From: Telmatactis stephensoni | Taxonomy: Eukaryota; Cnidaria; Anthozoa; Actiniaria; Isophelliidae | Assembly (NCBI GenBank): GCA_029948255.1 | Contig: JALIZF010001809.1 | Coordinates: forward strand, 744,001 to 808,000 | DNA: 64,000 nucleotides | Direction: 5' to 3' | In this document: positions 32,378-45,584 of the stretch, piece by piece | Numbering within the stretch: the first letter of the stretch is position 1 | Layout: every line of letters begins with the position of its first letter | Notes under the pieces: generated by a model | Database searches by the model: none | What the model was told of the DNA's origin: nothing | Seen by the model: the letters and a program-made list of their open reading frames with translations, nothing else | Program-made: the position numbers and the translations under genes

Positions 32378-35155
32378 TCATAATATCGTACCTTTATTCT
32401 TTATCTTTTTTGCCAGTTTCTTGACACCATTATAATCTCTAACACGAAATCTGTGTAGCTTAGTGGGTTCACTTGCAATTGACTTGTCATATTTCATTCT
32501 CTCTATACCAACGCGCAACAGGAAAACATCAGCTCCAGTCCTCTTGACAGCTTCTGCAGCAGACATTGTTATGTGGCCATCTCTGTGACGACGCCCTGGC
32601 GTCGCTGATACAATAAAAACCAAACGTTTGGCATTATGGTAGTTCTTCTTAAAAACAACGCGCCTCGTCATATCTAAAGCACGTGTCAAAGAGCAGTAGG
32701 ATCCACGTAAACCCCTGCAAGCAAGTTTCAGCAAAAATATTATGTTAAACACAAAATCGACATTTCCATGAAGTCAACACTCGAAACACTTGAAGGTTTT
32801 AAGACAGCAATTGCGGTTGAATTGAAATATGAAGAAATGAATTTCAAAGATAACTGACTCCTTTTACCTCAATTTTTCTATAGCCTTGAGTGTACATTCC
32901 CTGTTAACAAACTTAGCTAGACCAAACTGCAAACGAGGGTTTGTTGAACACAGAATGAGACCCACTCTAGTTGTAGAGGGTGAAACGCTAAACTCACTGA
33001 CAAGACGATAAGCAAATGTTTGCAAGGATTTGAAGTTCCGCCGACCGCCTACTGCAGACGAACTGTCCAAGATGAGAACAAGATCGACACGAGTTGGCAG
33101 AGGAGAACCTGTGAAGAAATGGATATATATTGATGAGAATGGACATAGAATACTCCAACCATGGTCGTCAATGTATCTCACTGAATATGCCATGTGTCAG
33201 CTTTCTAACTCGGTAAATGCAAAAAAGGTCAAATATTGTTTCCCAAGATAGATAGATAGACGAACCCCAGTCTATGATACTAAGTTCATTCTTAATACTG
33301 AGAGAGCAAAACTCGCGGAGTGACTTGTGTGCGATGTTCGTGACGCTGCGCAAGGTGCTCAAACAATTCGATTTTTACGCGCGCGCGCACGAATATCCAA
33401 ACTGTTTCTCTTCCGCCAATCAAATTTCATTGAATGTGCGCGCGAAGGTGTCAACTACGAACATCGTGTAGACATTAATACCATTTTCTCTCTTAGTATT
33501 ATGGTCTCTTGGGTCATTGTCAATTCCTTCAGGTTCCTGTTATACGAAAGGTTGATAGCGTGTTCTTTGGATAAATCTTTATCTAGTGGATAAATTTATT
33601 GGTAAAGGGATCGTCTTTTTTACGATCCATGGAAAATATCATTTTATCCATATATCAAACAGATAGCGCTATCCATCCTTCGTGCAACCGGAGCCAGAAC
33701 GACATCAATACAAGAAATTAGCTTTGTCTTAGACCAGGCTGTGAGTATCGCAGTATTGATTGCATTTCCAGTCTACAAATATCTATATCATTTCAATCAT
33801 AATGCGGCCGGTTACTTCATTAACTTTATGGAGCGATAAGTTTCTATAGTCCCGTAACCTCAAAAGCCTTTCAAATATCGATCGTGTTATATAAGATTAT
33901 TTACTTCATTTACTTCATTTGCTTCATTTAATCTGGTTCTTTGCTCACCTTTTTTACTCTTTGCATAGTTCAGTATTCCATCAGCTAATGATTTAGATGT
34001 AGTCTTGATTGGAGAGGAATTGCGTCTAACATCAAGGTCATCAACAAAATCTTCTCCAAAAACTAGAAAGTACATCTTTTAATGTATTATGATCAATAAA
34101 GCATTAAAAGGATTCTTTGGATGTCATAGCTACGTGTTCTATAGTGCTCTTGGTGGACGTGCGATATTTCATGCCCGCCACCTACAAATAACCTATTAAA
34201 AGTACTTTATCCTGCAGTGTACAGTAAGGGCCGGTTCACACTAGCGACATAAGCATAAGCGCAAGCAACATACGCAGACTCAGTAGGGTACTGCTCATTT
34301 GCGGTGCTTGTCTTTTCTTACACCTCGGTGATAAATGCAGTACTGAGTCTGCGTATATTGCTTGCGCTTATGCTTGCGTCGCTGGTGTGAACAAGGCTTA
34401 TAGCCTGGTTCTCACTAGCGACGCAAGCATAAGCGCAAGCAACATACGCAGACTCAGTACTGCATTTATCACCGAGGTGTGAGAAAAGACAAGCACCGCT
34501 AATGAGCAGTACACTACTGAGTCTGCGTATGTTGCTTGTGCTTGCGTCGCTAGTGAAAACCAGGCTTAATTCTAATTACACTGGATACAGTATTTTTAAT
34601 AAGTCAATGGTGGATGGTGGGCATGAAATTTCGCACGACTAAAGGCACTAGATTTTGTATGTATTGATTAGTTGCCGTGGTATCCATGCCTTGTCGTAAA
34701 ATAATTCCCAAAAAATAATGATCGAAATATTAAGGCCTAACCACGGGTGGTTGCCTTTTCCATAGCAGAAAACACTAAAAGACCTTTCCTATGGCGTCAA
34801 AATTAACCAGCCAATCACGTTTTGATGTGGTTATATCAACAAAGTACCAAAGAAATCCGTGTCGTTTTCGGGTTTCCTGTGGTGAATCAAAGCGGGGCCT
34901 CTGTTCACTCGAAAAGCTGTTAGTTTGGAGGAAATTTTCGAAAGAAATTGCTTGTTTTGTGATGAAAAATTCGTGATCAGTACAATTTCCAAATGGTCAG
35001 TACACATTTTTATTATATAGAAGTAAGGAAGCTCGTACGTAAACAACAATTTGTATGAGGTAAAATATTTCATCAGTTACCTTACCTTCAAAAGGTTTCC
35101 AAGAAAGACCGACCATAATGTACAACACCATAAAAACAAGTGGCTGCTTGTTCAT
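32378..35155 (-). CDS. Secreted von Willebrand factor A-domain protein (4 exons, 253 aa)
   Basis: Exons: 35086-35155 (signal peptide), 33949-34062, 32868-33108, 32378-32714. Introns are phase 1, 1 and 2 with GTAAGG, GTGAGC and GTAAAA donors; the total is 762 bases, ending in TGA. The vWA fold starts in exon 3 at TRVDLVLILDSSSA and continues in exon 4 (LRGSYCSLTRALDMTRRVVF, NAKRLVFIVSATPG, GADVFLLRVG). vWA domains of this collagen VI/matrilin type bind matrix or other proteins, usually through a metal site (MIDAS). Here the DxSxS motif reads DSSSA and the usual TDG loop reads SATPG, so metal binding may be weak or lost. Exon 2 encodes a charged linker. A possible donor (AAAG|GTACGA) just before the stop leaves open that the gene continues, so the C-terminus is provisional. 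Confidence 0.75.
33242..33512. mobile_element. CAAGAGACC MITE, copy 3 (in vWA intron 2)
   Basis: The right end CTCTTAGTATTATGGTCTCTTGG matches the family terminus at 17815. The left end is interrupted by about 40 bases between CCCAAGA and TAATACTGAGAGAGC. The arms diverge more than in copies 1 and 2 but keep the CpG-rich GCGCGCGC core. Confidence 0.65.
34226..34400. mobile_element. GTTCACACTAGCGACGC MITE, copy 1 (in vWA intron 1)
   Basis: A palindrome with ends CCGGTTCACACTAGCGACAT and GCGTCGCTGGTGTGAACAAG. The arms include AAGCGCAAGCAACATACGCA and the word GCAGTACTGAGTCTGCG. It directly abuts a second copy. Confidence 0.75.
34401..34569. mobile_element. GTTCACACTAGCGACGC MITE, copy 2 (back-to-back)
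   Basis: It starts TAGCCTGGTTCTCACTAGCG and ends CGTCGCTAGTGAAAACCAGGC. Its sequence is the reverse complement of copy 1 through much of the interior (TACTGCATTTATCACCGAGG). The two copies touch with no spacer. Because each is palindromic, the orientation is ambiguous. Confidence 0.75.
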
Positions 35156-36328
35156 GGTGAACTACTTTTAGTACTTTTAACTTCAGCTATACTCAAAGAA
35201 AAAAGAGTTTACAAAACTGTGTTATAAATGTCTACAATTTTTTCAGTTTGAAAGCTGTTTACAATCTTGCTAGGCAATTTTTCAAAAAGTTCTGACAATG
35301 TTTTTAATGAAGATAAAATGGCTCTTAATTGCTAACTTTAGGTTAACGTTTTCCATGGAAATGCCTATTTGCGTGATTACAGTTTCCATAACGATAGATA
35401 GATACAGTGAACTACACGTAAATGATTGAGGGAATTTGGATTTTGTTTCTTTTTTTCCCTTTTTTTAAAGGATATATCAAACAACAACAAAACATGGAGT
35501 AAGCAATTACATAGTTTGTTCAACCTTGGCCGGTGTTATCCAAAAATAAAACAGTTTTCACACTGAGAAGAAAGGAAATTATAAAATATAACTCAATAAA
35601 GCGATGGTTTGTAACTGAAGCAAATGGAAAATAACACCATCAACGTTTAACTTGAAAAACTAATTTGTCAACTAAGACAATTTTAGCAACGTCTTTGAAT
35701 AGGAAGGAAGGAAGGAGAAAACAAAAACAAATTGTCTAACAGATTCTCCATCAAGATGTGCAGGTGGCATCTTATGTTTCCAGACATAGTAAATCAACTT
35801 ACATTTGAAATACGATTTCACTTTACATTTTAAAGGGACAAGAATTATACAAGTCAATTCTTTGAATTGGCTATGTAAACAGTTTGTGTAAATAGAGATA
35901 TACGTACCTATATTATTAGCACAGAAAGTTTATCATACAAGATGACGCCCTTACGCCCCCTGCTTCTCTGTCAAGACTCGCCGTCTAAACAACTTATACT
36001 TCAGTGATATCACTGCTCAGTCTGCGAAGAAGCTCCGGTAACCTGATTTCTTACGTTGAATTCATTTGACATAAACAGTTCATCAATTACAACAGATCTG
36101 ATTTATTGCTGTAGTTACTGCCCACAAGTTTGTCTTTTTCATATGTATATTTTTAACAATTTCATACAATCACTGCCAGAATTTGTTAGCCCGATGTTCA
36201 ATTCGTTCTCAGAGTTTTTTTAATATTATGCTGTCCCCAATCTCTTAAAATAAACAATGTTGTGATTTCAGGGTAGTGAGTATCGGAGTTTCTGGAGCAA
36301 CATTTCAAAAGGGTTCGTGCGCATCATA
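35156..36328. other. Intergenic region upstream of the vWA gene
   Basis: No supported gene or repeat other than A/T-rich runs. It should contain the vWA promoter; no TATA box is convincing. Confidence 0.35.
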
Positions 36329-36464
<136 letters not shown>

Positions 36465-36859
36465 ATTCTCTACATAACAAAGTGTTTGTTTTATTTTCAT
36501 ATTCTTTGTACTCATCAGTTTCCATAAGTACATTTCAGCACGATTAAGCAATATATCATGTAATACTTCAACATGACGTCAATTTGACATCTTCGACTTT
36601 GTTTCTAGTCACTGTTCAACAGTCGCAACAAAATCCATTTGTGATCCACTTGTTTTTGAGCGTAGATATTAGTTATGGCAAGGGATTACAGGGAATATTG
36701 GAGAATTTTGTTTAATTACTATTAGGTTTTCATTTTTTTTCTTTGTACTTTTGATGTAAAACGAAGAACTGAATTTGAATCCCGTATTCCGGACCGATGG
36801 ATTACCGGAAAATAATAGACCGACTTTCAAAGCTCTTAGCCAATGACAGCACGCGATTT

Positions 36860-37580
36860 CACGCAGTTACTAAAACCCGCAACGATCCACAACGACCTCA
36901 AATTATGAAGGTAGGGAGCGTTAAACTGATATTTCGCTCAGGATTTGATCTTACAACTTTTGAAGAATTTTCCTAGAAAATTACTTGAAACATCATTGCT
37001 CGCGCTTACCAATTTTTGTTTGCTTTGGAAGTTAATTTTTTTCTTGCTTGAGATTACCTTACCCTGCGCAGGGCAAGGTAGGCTATTTTTTTCCATTTTA
37101 TCCAACTTGGACTTCCTGTACTTAAATGAAAACTGCAAGGCGTCCTACTCAAGGTACAGTTTTGGTTTACATCTTACTGAAACGTTCTTTCTTCTGTGAT
37201 TGCTGTTCGATACGCATGCGCAGACCCTTATCAAATAATTTTTCACGACTTCCCTCTGGCAGGAATTCATGTTCTTGAAGGAACAGTGATGGCGTTGAAG
37301 GAAACGTTCTAGTCGTACTTTCGCAGACATTCGATTCGCGAATCAAGCAAAGAAATATCAAGCCATATATACAGGGAATATGGTTATTTTTTGACTAGTT
37401 TGTTTCGTTGTGGATAGTTTTGGGTCGTTGTGGATCGTTGTACGTGGGTCGTTGTGGCGGGTTTTGGATCGTTGTGGATCGTTGTGGATCGTTGTGGGTC
37501 GTTGTGAATCGTTGTGGCGGATATTGGGTCGTTATGAGTTGTTGTGGATCGTTGTGAGTCGTTCCGAGATTTAGTAACTA
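36860..37580. mobile_element. Inverted-repeat element containing a GATCGTTGTGG minisatellite
   Basis: AGTTACTAAAACCCGCAACGATCCACAACG at 36866 is mirrored at 37545-37577 (GATCGTTGTGAGTC...GAGATTTAGTAACT). The right arm has expanded into the tandem array listed at 37405-37567. No ORF of note. The ends are approximate. Confidence 0.5.
37405..37567. repeat. Minisatellite, about 10-13 bp unit (GGATCGTTGTG)
   Basis: About a dozen degenerate copies of GGATCGTTGTG/GGGTCGTTGTG, with occasional longer spacers (GCGGGTTTT, GCGGATATT). Confidence 0.85.
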
Positions 37581-38793
37581 CGCGCTATTTCATCGGAAGT
37601 AGTTTGTGCCATATGATAGATAGAAATAATGATAATAATAATAACAACAAAACTATTGATAAAACACATAAAAATGTAGCTTAAACAAGAGTTGAAGCGA
37701 ATCTGAACATTTGAAATTAAGGGACTAATAGTCGCGCGCATGGAAAAAATGAATGATTTAAGAGCCCCGGGCTATCGGCATGAAAGCGTGGAATATTAAA
37801 ATTACACTTAGACCTTAAGTTATAAGATTGTTCATGTTTAAGGGTAGCAAATTATGAATTTTATTATTTACTTGAACCAGATCTGATTGTCTCGAACAAT
37901 TTACTACGCGTACACCGCCTAGCGAGACTCAATTCATAATCCACACCCTGCAAGATAATATCTCTTTTCTTAAAGCTCACCAGCTCACTTTTAAGATGGC
38001 TAGGGGGCAAATTTGAAAAAGCTGGCGCTGCGTAGTCTATAGGCGCGGATCTTTGTTTACAATTTTTGCTCAATAGCATAGGAATTATTTCTCTTTTCAA
38101 CCAAATAAATAACACCAGATCAACTCTGAATATTGAAAGGGCATGGCAAAATTAGGATTCCTTGGAAATTTGAGCTTGACACAAGCAATAGATTTTGCGT
38201 GATGCGGTTTTAAAAACTCTAAATTTAACAGAGAATTTATGGGCTCAAAACTTTTGCCACCCAGTAATTTGAAAGTAAATCAAGCTAACTCAAGCTGATA
38301 TCTCACATAATATTGCACGCAAAGAGCTAAAAATTTCGTAGATTTGATTTGTTATCCATATGTTGAATTAGTGCTAATTGTTCGGTGTTTTTTCTAAAAC
38401 TCATCTTAAAAATTAGAACTATTAAGAATCCTACGATTATATCTGCTAAAAGCAACTCTAAATAAGTGAGTCTTAAGCTCCTACTTAAACTTATTAATAA
38501 TGTTTATGTTCCTGAGTTCACAAGGTAACTTCAAGGTAGTGGGTTACAATGATAATTTGTGTTGATTAGTCTGAATGTCTGACTGTGTATTGTGGTTTGA
38601 TTGCAAGCTTTGTTTGTATTTAACTGATTCTGTCCTGTTCTTTGAATATCAATATGAAAAAAGCATAATTCCTAAAATAACAATAAACAAGCATAGTTAT
38701 TAAGATTTTTAATAATATTTACATCTTTTTCTTCCTGAGTACAAGTCTATTAGAGATTTGGATTCTCTTTCTTTCATTTTCATTCTTCTAAGC
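37581..38793. other. Intergenic region, nothing recognised
   Basis: AT-rich, no long ORF and no clear inverted repeats. Confidence 0.35.
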
Positions 38794-38794
38794 T

Positions 38795-38866
<72 letters not shown>

Positions 38867-38868
38867 TG
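38794..38868. repeat. (CTTT)n microsatellite
   Basis: About 18 CTTT units. On the minus strand they encode an artefactual Lys-Glu-Arg-Lys ORF. Confidence 0.95.
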
Positions 38869-41359
38869 ATTAAGGACAGATACAATACAATATACAATTG
38901 CAAAATGAAAATGAAATCATATATGATGTAAAAAATATTACAAATCAAACCTTTTTGTTTTTATCCTTGGTCCATTTTCCTAGTTAAACTCTTCTAGAAA
39001 CTTTCGCGAAACTTTCTAGATGTGTTGATGTCGATGTGTTACTGTCCTACTTGAGAATACTGAAGAAATAAATAATGAACAAAGTAATGACGCATGATGT
39101 GAAATGGACATGTATTTTCCAAATAACAAAGTCCAAAAGATTGAAAAACTAAAGGGAAATAGGTATGAGTAACAAAGAAGGGAAGAAAGAAGGAAAGAAA
39201 CAAGCCAAAAAATACATTCTAGAAAGATGAATAATTATTATAAAAATAGATCTATTAATTATTAATCATAGTGATTGTTTTTATAGCGGTCTCATCCAAG
39301 AGAGTTAACAAGAAAAAAAATAACGCTAAATTAAAAATCTTAATAACCTAATATAGTTTGTTTGATTTTATTATCATTATTATTATTTTAAAAATGCTAC
39401 TTTTTCATATTGATATTGAAAAAATAGGACCAATAAAACCAAAACATACAGTCAAACATTCAGGTTAATCAATCGATTGGAAGCTGTGTTGCATATGCTT
39501 AGCCTGTTTGACTCTGTGTTTTGGTTTTAAAGCAATTGTGTCCCGAATAAAGGAAGACAGCCTTAAGATCATGATTAACCAATCAAAATCAACTAATTTT
39601 CCCTTACATTTATAGGTTTGACATAGATGATATAAATAGGTTTCAACAAATGTTATCTTCCTAAAAATTGTGCACCGAGTAAAGGAAAAAAGACGTCCCT
39701 GATTAGCCAATCAGAATCAAGTAACTTCCCTCAAAAGGTAAGTTATTTCACATGTACACAGATAGTTTGCTGCAAATGTATCTTTATAAAAATTGCCCAG
39801 ACAAATTCTATGAAAACAATTTTTCCAACTTTTTACTGGAATGACACGTACTCCAGAAATGTCCACTGCCACTGTAGGACTTTGAAATACGAATATATAA
39901 ATATACTTTGAAATCGTTCTTCATGATTTTTCATTTCGTCTACGTTCATGGTTTTTACAATACTACTTCTCTATGAAGAATAATATTAGGCCTACGTATA
40001 CAAACAGAATCCTTTGAAATAGATTCCTAATTATTAAATCAGTCCCGTTAGCTACAGTGATATAGAAGATCAGAGAAAAATGTCCACACAGAACAACAAA
40101 TACAACCCGACTGAAACTCTACTGCGCTTCCTTTAAAAAAACATATGAGAAGAAAAACTCGATCGGTAAACAGCTGTGACAAGTTCAAACTGATAGGAAT
40201 AGCAGTACTTCAGAACTGTGTGTTTGAATCAATACCGCTAAATCTTAAACTTTAAGATTCAAGGCCGAGAAATTATTCACCGATTCTGTGATCCACAGAT
40301 ACTGTGCTATCGGCTCGTGTCATACAAGCCAAAACGTTGATCAATTTACATTGTCATATAGCACTACGAAATAAATGTCATTTAAAATTATATTCCTTTT
40401 AGTAACATACTATTTATCCTGGGAGACATACGAAAGTATAGACGATAAACGTTTAAAATCTCTCTGAAATCAAAGGTTTGTGCCGGATTTTGTTTGTCTG
40501 GCTCATATTCCTTTCGAGAAAACACTCCAGTTACGCCCTTGACATGAGTGCAAAGATTTCTCTTTTTTGTCTTTCGCTCTAGTTAATTTTCTTCGCTGGC
40601 CGATTATCGTCTCCACTCGCCATGATGAACAACTTGACGACTCCGTCTTTTCATGTTCAAAACAAAAACTTCCAATTTCCGATTTTCATCTTAAGCTCTC
40701 CTAGACTTCTTCCTTGAAAGGGCGGGGGAGGATTTTAAATTTCTTAGCAATTTCGTCACACAACTGACTCATATTTTAAGGTTAGCTTTCGTTGAGATGA
40801 GTTTAATTTGATATACAGCGCATTAAGCCAAAAATAAAGCGCGAGGGGGTCGCATTATGTTGTAGTCTAATGAACATCTACGCGATATGATTTCATTCAG
40901 AAATAGCTACCTCAGACATGGAATCAAATACAGAACAACACTGCATGCAGGTGTCAGCTGCGTTATCCAGAACTTCTAGGAACGTGCGCTATTGTTAATA
41001 AACACACCCACAAAAATCGCCGACCAAATAAATGTTTGTAACATTTATCAAAACATAGATCCTTGATTCGTAGCCCGCGTAGCAGCTCTTTGGGGGAGAG
41101 GGGTTGGTGGAATGGACCAATCAGGATATAGATTTTGCTGTATTTTTTTATTTTTTTTTAATATTATGATCAATATTTTTAACTTCTTTCACTCTTAGAT
41201 CTGGTCTTTTAAGACGTTTGTTCTCATCTATTTGTCATGACTCTAAGATTTTGTCTTTTTTAGCCTTTGTTCTTATTTGTACGTTATCGGTTCCTCTTAC
41301 TTCTTCATCCTCTTCTCGTGATTCTATCTTCTAGCTTTTCTTCATCTTTTTGAGTCCAC
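38869..41359. other. Intergenic region, nothing recognised
   Basis: AT-rich with short ORFs only. I noticed no repeats or domains apart from homopolymer-like runs. Confidence 0.3.
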
Positions 41360-41360
41360 C

Positions 41361-41417
<57 letters not shown>
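41360..41417. repeat. (CT)n microsatellite
   Basis: Nearly pure CT dinucleotides with one TTT interruption near 41374. Confidence 0.95.
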
Positions 41418-41423
<6 letters not shown>

Positions 41424-41505
41424 AGCAAGGTAAGGCTGCGCAGTTATTTGTAAATGTTCACAATAATGCCACACTGAATGACAGCTTTGCAGGTTCTCTT
41501 TTTAA

Positions 41506-41692
41506 AGCCTACAAGTTCACACTAGCTACGCAAGCACAAGCACAAGCAACATACGCATAGTGTGCTGCTATAGGTAGCAGGGCTTGCTTTTTTTCGGCAT
41601 AAGTACACCTTTGTGATAAATGCGATACAGAGTCTGCATATGTTGATTGCGCTCATTCTCGCATCGCTAGTGTGAACCTAGCTGCAGGCTTA
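41506..41692. mobile_element. GTTCACACTAGC MITE, copy 3 (diverged)
   Basis: The ends AAGTTCACACTAGCTACGCA and GCATCGCTAGTGTGAACCTA are inverted. The interior keeps AAGCAACATACGCA and ACAGAGTCTGCATATGTTG of the 34226/34401 copies but is clearly more diverged. Confidence 0.7.
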
Positions 41693-42767
41693 AGGTGGCA
41701 GATGAAGATGGCACTTTGGCAGTGGCAAGTTGTAGTGAAGTAGTGCAAAAGAGTGTTTCTCAAGATCGAATCTCTTTTAGTGTGCCTCTTTGATTGTGGT
41801 GACCAGTTGTCGAAGTATAGAAGAGTGGACATCATGATCAGTAACCATCGAGCCTCTATCATAATAAACTGCCAGTGAATTTAGTGGTCAGTTCTCTCAA
41901 AGGGTTATAGGTTTCTTATAGAGCCTCGATCATTTCAGGCCAACTCTCAAGCGTGGTCGTTTAATAGACGTTTGTATCCAACTCGAAGTAGAAATTCCTT
42001 TCATGTGTTTACCATTTTTGAAAAAACAATGTTCTCCCCCTCCCCACCTCCCATAATGGATAACTATATCCCTTTACCTGTGTTATTGGAACATCATCAA
42101 AGCGGCATGCAGACATGCTGAAATATAAGAATAAACAAGCAATATGTGAGCGTTAATATTTATTTCTATGCGCTTACATTTTTTTTATTTTACTGGCTTA
42201 ACATTCTGCACTTAGTTTCAAGTCATTTACAATGTTTATTTTTTCTCATCCAAGTACCACTTTCAAGTACCAAGGTATTCTTAGTAAAGCCGGATTCAAT
42301 GGCTCTCGATAACTGCTCCATCTTTAACTCATCAACGGTGTTTTAAATGGTGTATGCAACAACGTGTCCATTGCAAATTTGATTGAAGTTATTACATTTA
42401 GCGAGATAGGATATTTTTTAAATAAAACCTATATAAACGACAACTCGGGTCCAAAATTTTCATCAATTTTGCAAATCGAAGCACTGATTTTGACCACAAA
42501 ATGACAAAAAGTGGAAAACCTTAGAAGAAAAAGATCCATCGCTTATTATCTTAATCATTCGTTGTAAAACTTTAGGTCAATTGCACGAAATAATAAGTGG
42601 TGAATGTTCTATGACGCCATCATGACGTCATAACGATTGCGGCGATCTGAATCAATTTGGCATTTGGAAAGTTCAGTCCTTACCTAGCTTGTGGTAAAAG
42701 CCCCTAATCTATTGAAGGCTTTAAATAGGAGTTACATTCGTTTAAAATCGACTAGGTGCCCTCTGAG
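41693..42767. other. Intergenic region, nothing recognised
   Basis: No supported coding sequence. Short ORFs lack any family signature. Confidence 0.3.
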
Positions 42768-42911
42768 GGGCCGTTCACATGAAGGCGAGTTGTCCCTGGT
42801 AGCAGGGATAGCAGGGATAACTCTTTTGTTTTGTGTCCCCCCAGGGAAAAGGAAACAAAAGGGTTATCCCAGCTGCTAGCAGGGACAACTCACCTTCATG
42901 TGAACAGGCCC
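42768..42911. mobile_element. GGGCC/TTCACATG MITE, copy 2
   Basis: The ends GGGCCGTTCACATGAAGG and CCTTCATGTGAACAGGCCC are inverted. The centre is TTTTGTTTTGTGTCCCCCCA with AAAGGAAACAAAAGGG. Same design as at 20839 and 56106, but the arm interior is a different sequence (GCAGGGATAGCAGGGATAAC). Confidence 0.85.
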
Positions 42912-44938
42912 TAAAACATAGCCGCAAGCCACCTGAATTATGGAATTTTCGCGTTGCATATTAGGAATCGAAAAAGAACTTTTTTCTAGAAGCAAGTCTT
43001 TATAGCGACTAAAAGCCATTAGAGTTATTGAATACCCATTAGTTTATGTAACACACTGAGCTTAATTCCTTTTGCGTTTGTCTCAACTGGAGCCAAAACA
43101 AAAGCTCAAAATCTCAAATTGAATCAAGATATTGATCAAATAAGTAAACAATATCAATTGATCGTCGCTGTTTTGCGATTATCATAAAACTGAAGGATAC
43201 ATCAGTTATTATTCAAATAAATATCCTAACACCCTTATCAAACAATTTAAACATAATTTTGAACTATCGATTTGACGCGGTCTTCTTTATTGTAATTCTT
43301 TTTTTATTCAGGTTACCGCGCCGAAGGCTATTCAGTGTAAGGAACACGACCTTTTACTCGGAAATGCCTTTTTTTTTTTGCCCTGATGTGATGCTATCTT
43401 ATCATACAATATTCTATCTTGAGTTCATTTAGAAGCTTTTGGCTGATCATGATCAACTGCCACAGCTTGTTCTCGAATGCTTTCATTGGTAAAATTTTAT
43501 ATAAGATCTCTTGCAGTTATCTTTTTTATCGTCTATCTTGATGTTCACTCAAAGCTATCACGCGGTTCCGGTTTACTGAAAAGTCATTCAGTGGTACGAG
43601 GTCTTCAACGTATCATTGAAGTGAATGGCCCTTTTGAAAAAGAATAAATCTGGCTTTCAAAGTCCTTTTTAACATGCCGCCCAGGTTGGTTTTCTTTGTT
43701 AAGCATGATATAATGACATTTGTTGAGACCATTCAGTATAGTTTATTTATAGTGGTCGGTCAAAAAGTACTCAAAATAAAAACGCGTTGCCACGGGAAAA
43801 GAGAAGAAAGAAGCTAAAGAAGAAAGGAAAAATTAAAAGCCAAAAATTAGGTAAGGTATTTTGAAAATTAGTTTTATCTGTAATGATTACTTTTGTGTGA
43901 TAGGTCTGTAACATTTTCTTGTCAAACAATAGACCTTTACTTTTTGCCTAATCCACAATCGTCAAAAAGTGATTTAGAATGAAATTTTATACGCGATTAT
44001 AATTTGAGGATTTTGTTAATTACTCAAAATTAAAACTTTCATCGATTTATCGTCTAATGAGTTCAGGTTTAAACATTTTTACACGACAGCCCAGACCGCT
44101 TTGAATCGAGCACGATTAATCGTCTAGAGTCGGGATGCATAAGACTAGAGCTGTTTTCCCCCCCTTTTCCCCTTTTTTCACAGAATTCAAACTAATAATC
44201 TAAGAAAACAAGCTTTTTCCCAATCTACTGACAATGATAAAGACTTCGCTTTGTTATGAGAGGACATCTGCCGCCCTCACCGCATTTTCCATTGAGCCCC
44301 CCTTATACTGAACTCGCTAACTTCTTATCTATCAAGTTAAGTAAATCATAGATTTCTGAACGCAGAATTGTGTAACCAAAACTAAAAAGTCCATTTTTTG
44401 TTTGTCAGTTGAAAAGGAAACAGAATTAACGGCGAGAAAAATAGTATTCACAAATTTGAAGTGGACTTTCGAATAAATATGTTTGAATCAGAAATCTCAA
44501 ATGTATTAAGCAAGTCAACATTTTCAATATATTAGTTGAGCACTGCTGGTGATGACCAGGTCATCTTTCAGGCTAAACAAAGTCCCATATGTGTTGTTTA
44601 GTTTTCATGGCTAAAACGTTTACCGCCGTGAAAATCCTTTAGTACAAAAATAGATTGACCAGAGTTCGAATTTGCTGTTGCGAAATTGCTTTCGCGGTAA
44701 TGGGCACTATATAATATAAAATCGCCGATATTTTTATGCCAAAAAACTCTTCACTTTTCGCCTTAATTGTGTCCGTTCTCACAATTTCGTTCGTCGTCGC
44801 GAATTATGAACATTTTCTACACCAGACTCACTTTTATTTTTAATTTATTTTTTCGGTCTTTTTTTTTTCTCGAAATACCTTGCGACCAAATATGTAAATC
44901 TATCAGGGGCAACGAAATTTGCTTGATTTTTTGCTGAT
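42912..44938. other. Intergenic region, nothing recognised
   Basis: No supported gene. AT-rich, with homopolymeric T runs near 43370 and C/T-rich runs near 44158-44178. Confidence 0.3.
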
Positions 44939-45584
44939 TTAAGGGTGTACTGGCATATAAAAATGGCCCGTTGCTAGGGAAATTTGAAAATTCTATAAAA
45001 TGCCACCAAATTGTCATATCACTTTTATATTTTGTAGTTTTGTATCTTCCCTGAGGGAACTTTCGCATGACGTCATCATGTGACGTCATAGATATAGAAA
45101 AAAGCTATAATTTTTTTCAGCACTGTACATTTGAGAATTTAAAATGCATTATTTTAATCTTGAGACCAAGATGCATAGAATCGAGCATGGGTTTTAAGAA
45201 TGGTTTCCAAATAAAGCCTTTTAGGATTTTTTGAACGTCAAAAATGATCGACTTATGCCAATAACTGTCATATTTCTTAATTTTTCGCAAATCCCATGCT
45301 CGGCTTTGAAGAAAAGGCTGTAAAGAATATAAATATTGAAAAAACACTTCGTTCTGATAAAATCCGCCAAAGATTATAGCTTTTTAAAGAAACCGGAATT
45401 AAAGTGGCCCGCGCATGCGTAATAAGAACGAATTTTTGTCAGGTGTGCGTTGCTCTACCGGAAGTCAAATGATACCCGCCAAAAACGCGCGCGCGTGTGC
45501 CTATTCAATTTTGCCGGCCAAAAGAAGACCCTATTTTGCATAGCAACCGTTGCACAGCAACGATATATGTCAGTACACCCTTAA
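44939..45584. mobile_element. TTAA-terminated non-autonomous DNA transposon (B)
   Basis: TTAAGGGTGTACTGGCATAT at 44939 is inverted at 45565-45584 (ATATGTCAGTACACCCTTAA) with one mismatch. Length 646 bp. The interior includes a GACGTCATCATGTGACGTCA palindrome at about 45070-45089. No transposase ORF. Confidence 0.7.

Noticed and set aside
37405..37567. Regular repeats considered as a CRISPR array
   Set aside because: The unit is about 11 bases without distinct spacers, in a eukaryotic genome.
38709..38948. Lys-Glu-Arg-rich ORF
   Set aside because: Produced by the (CTTT)n microsatellite.
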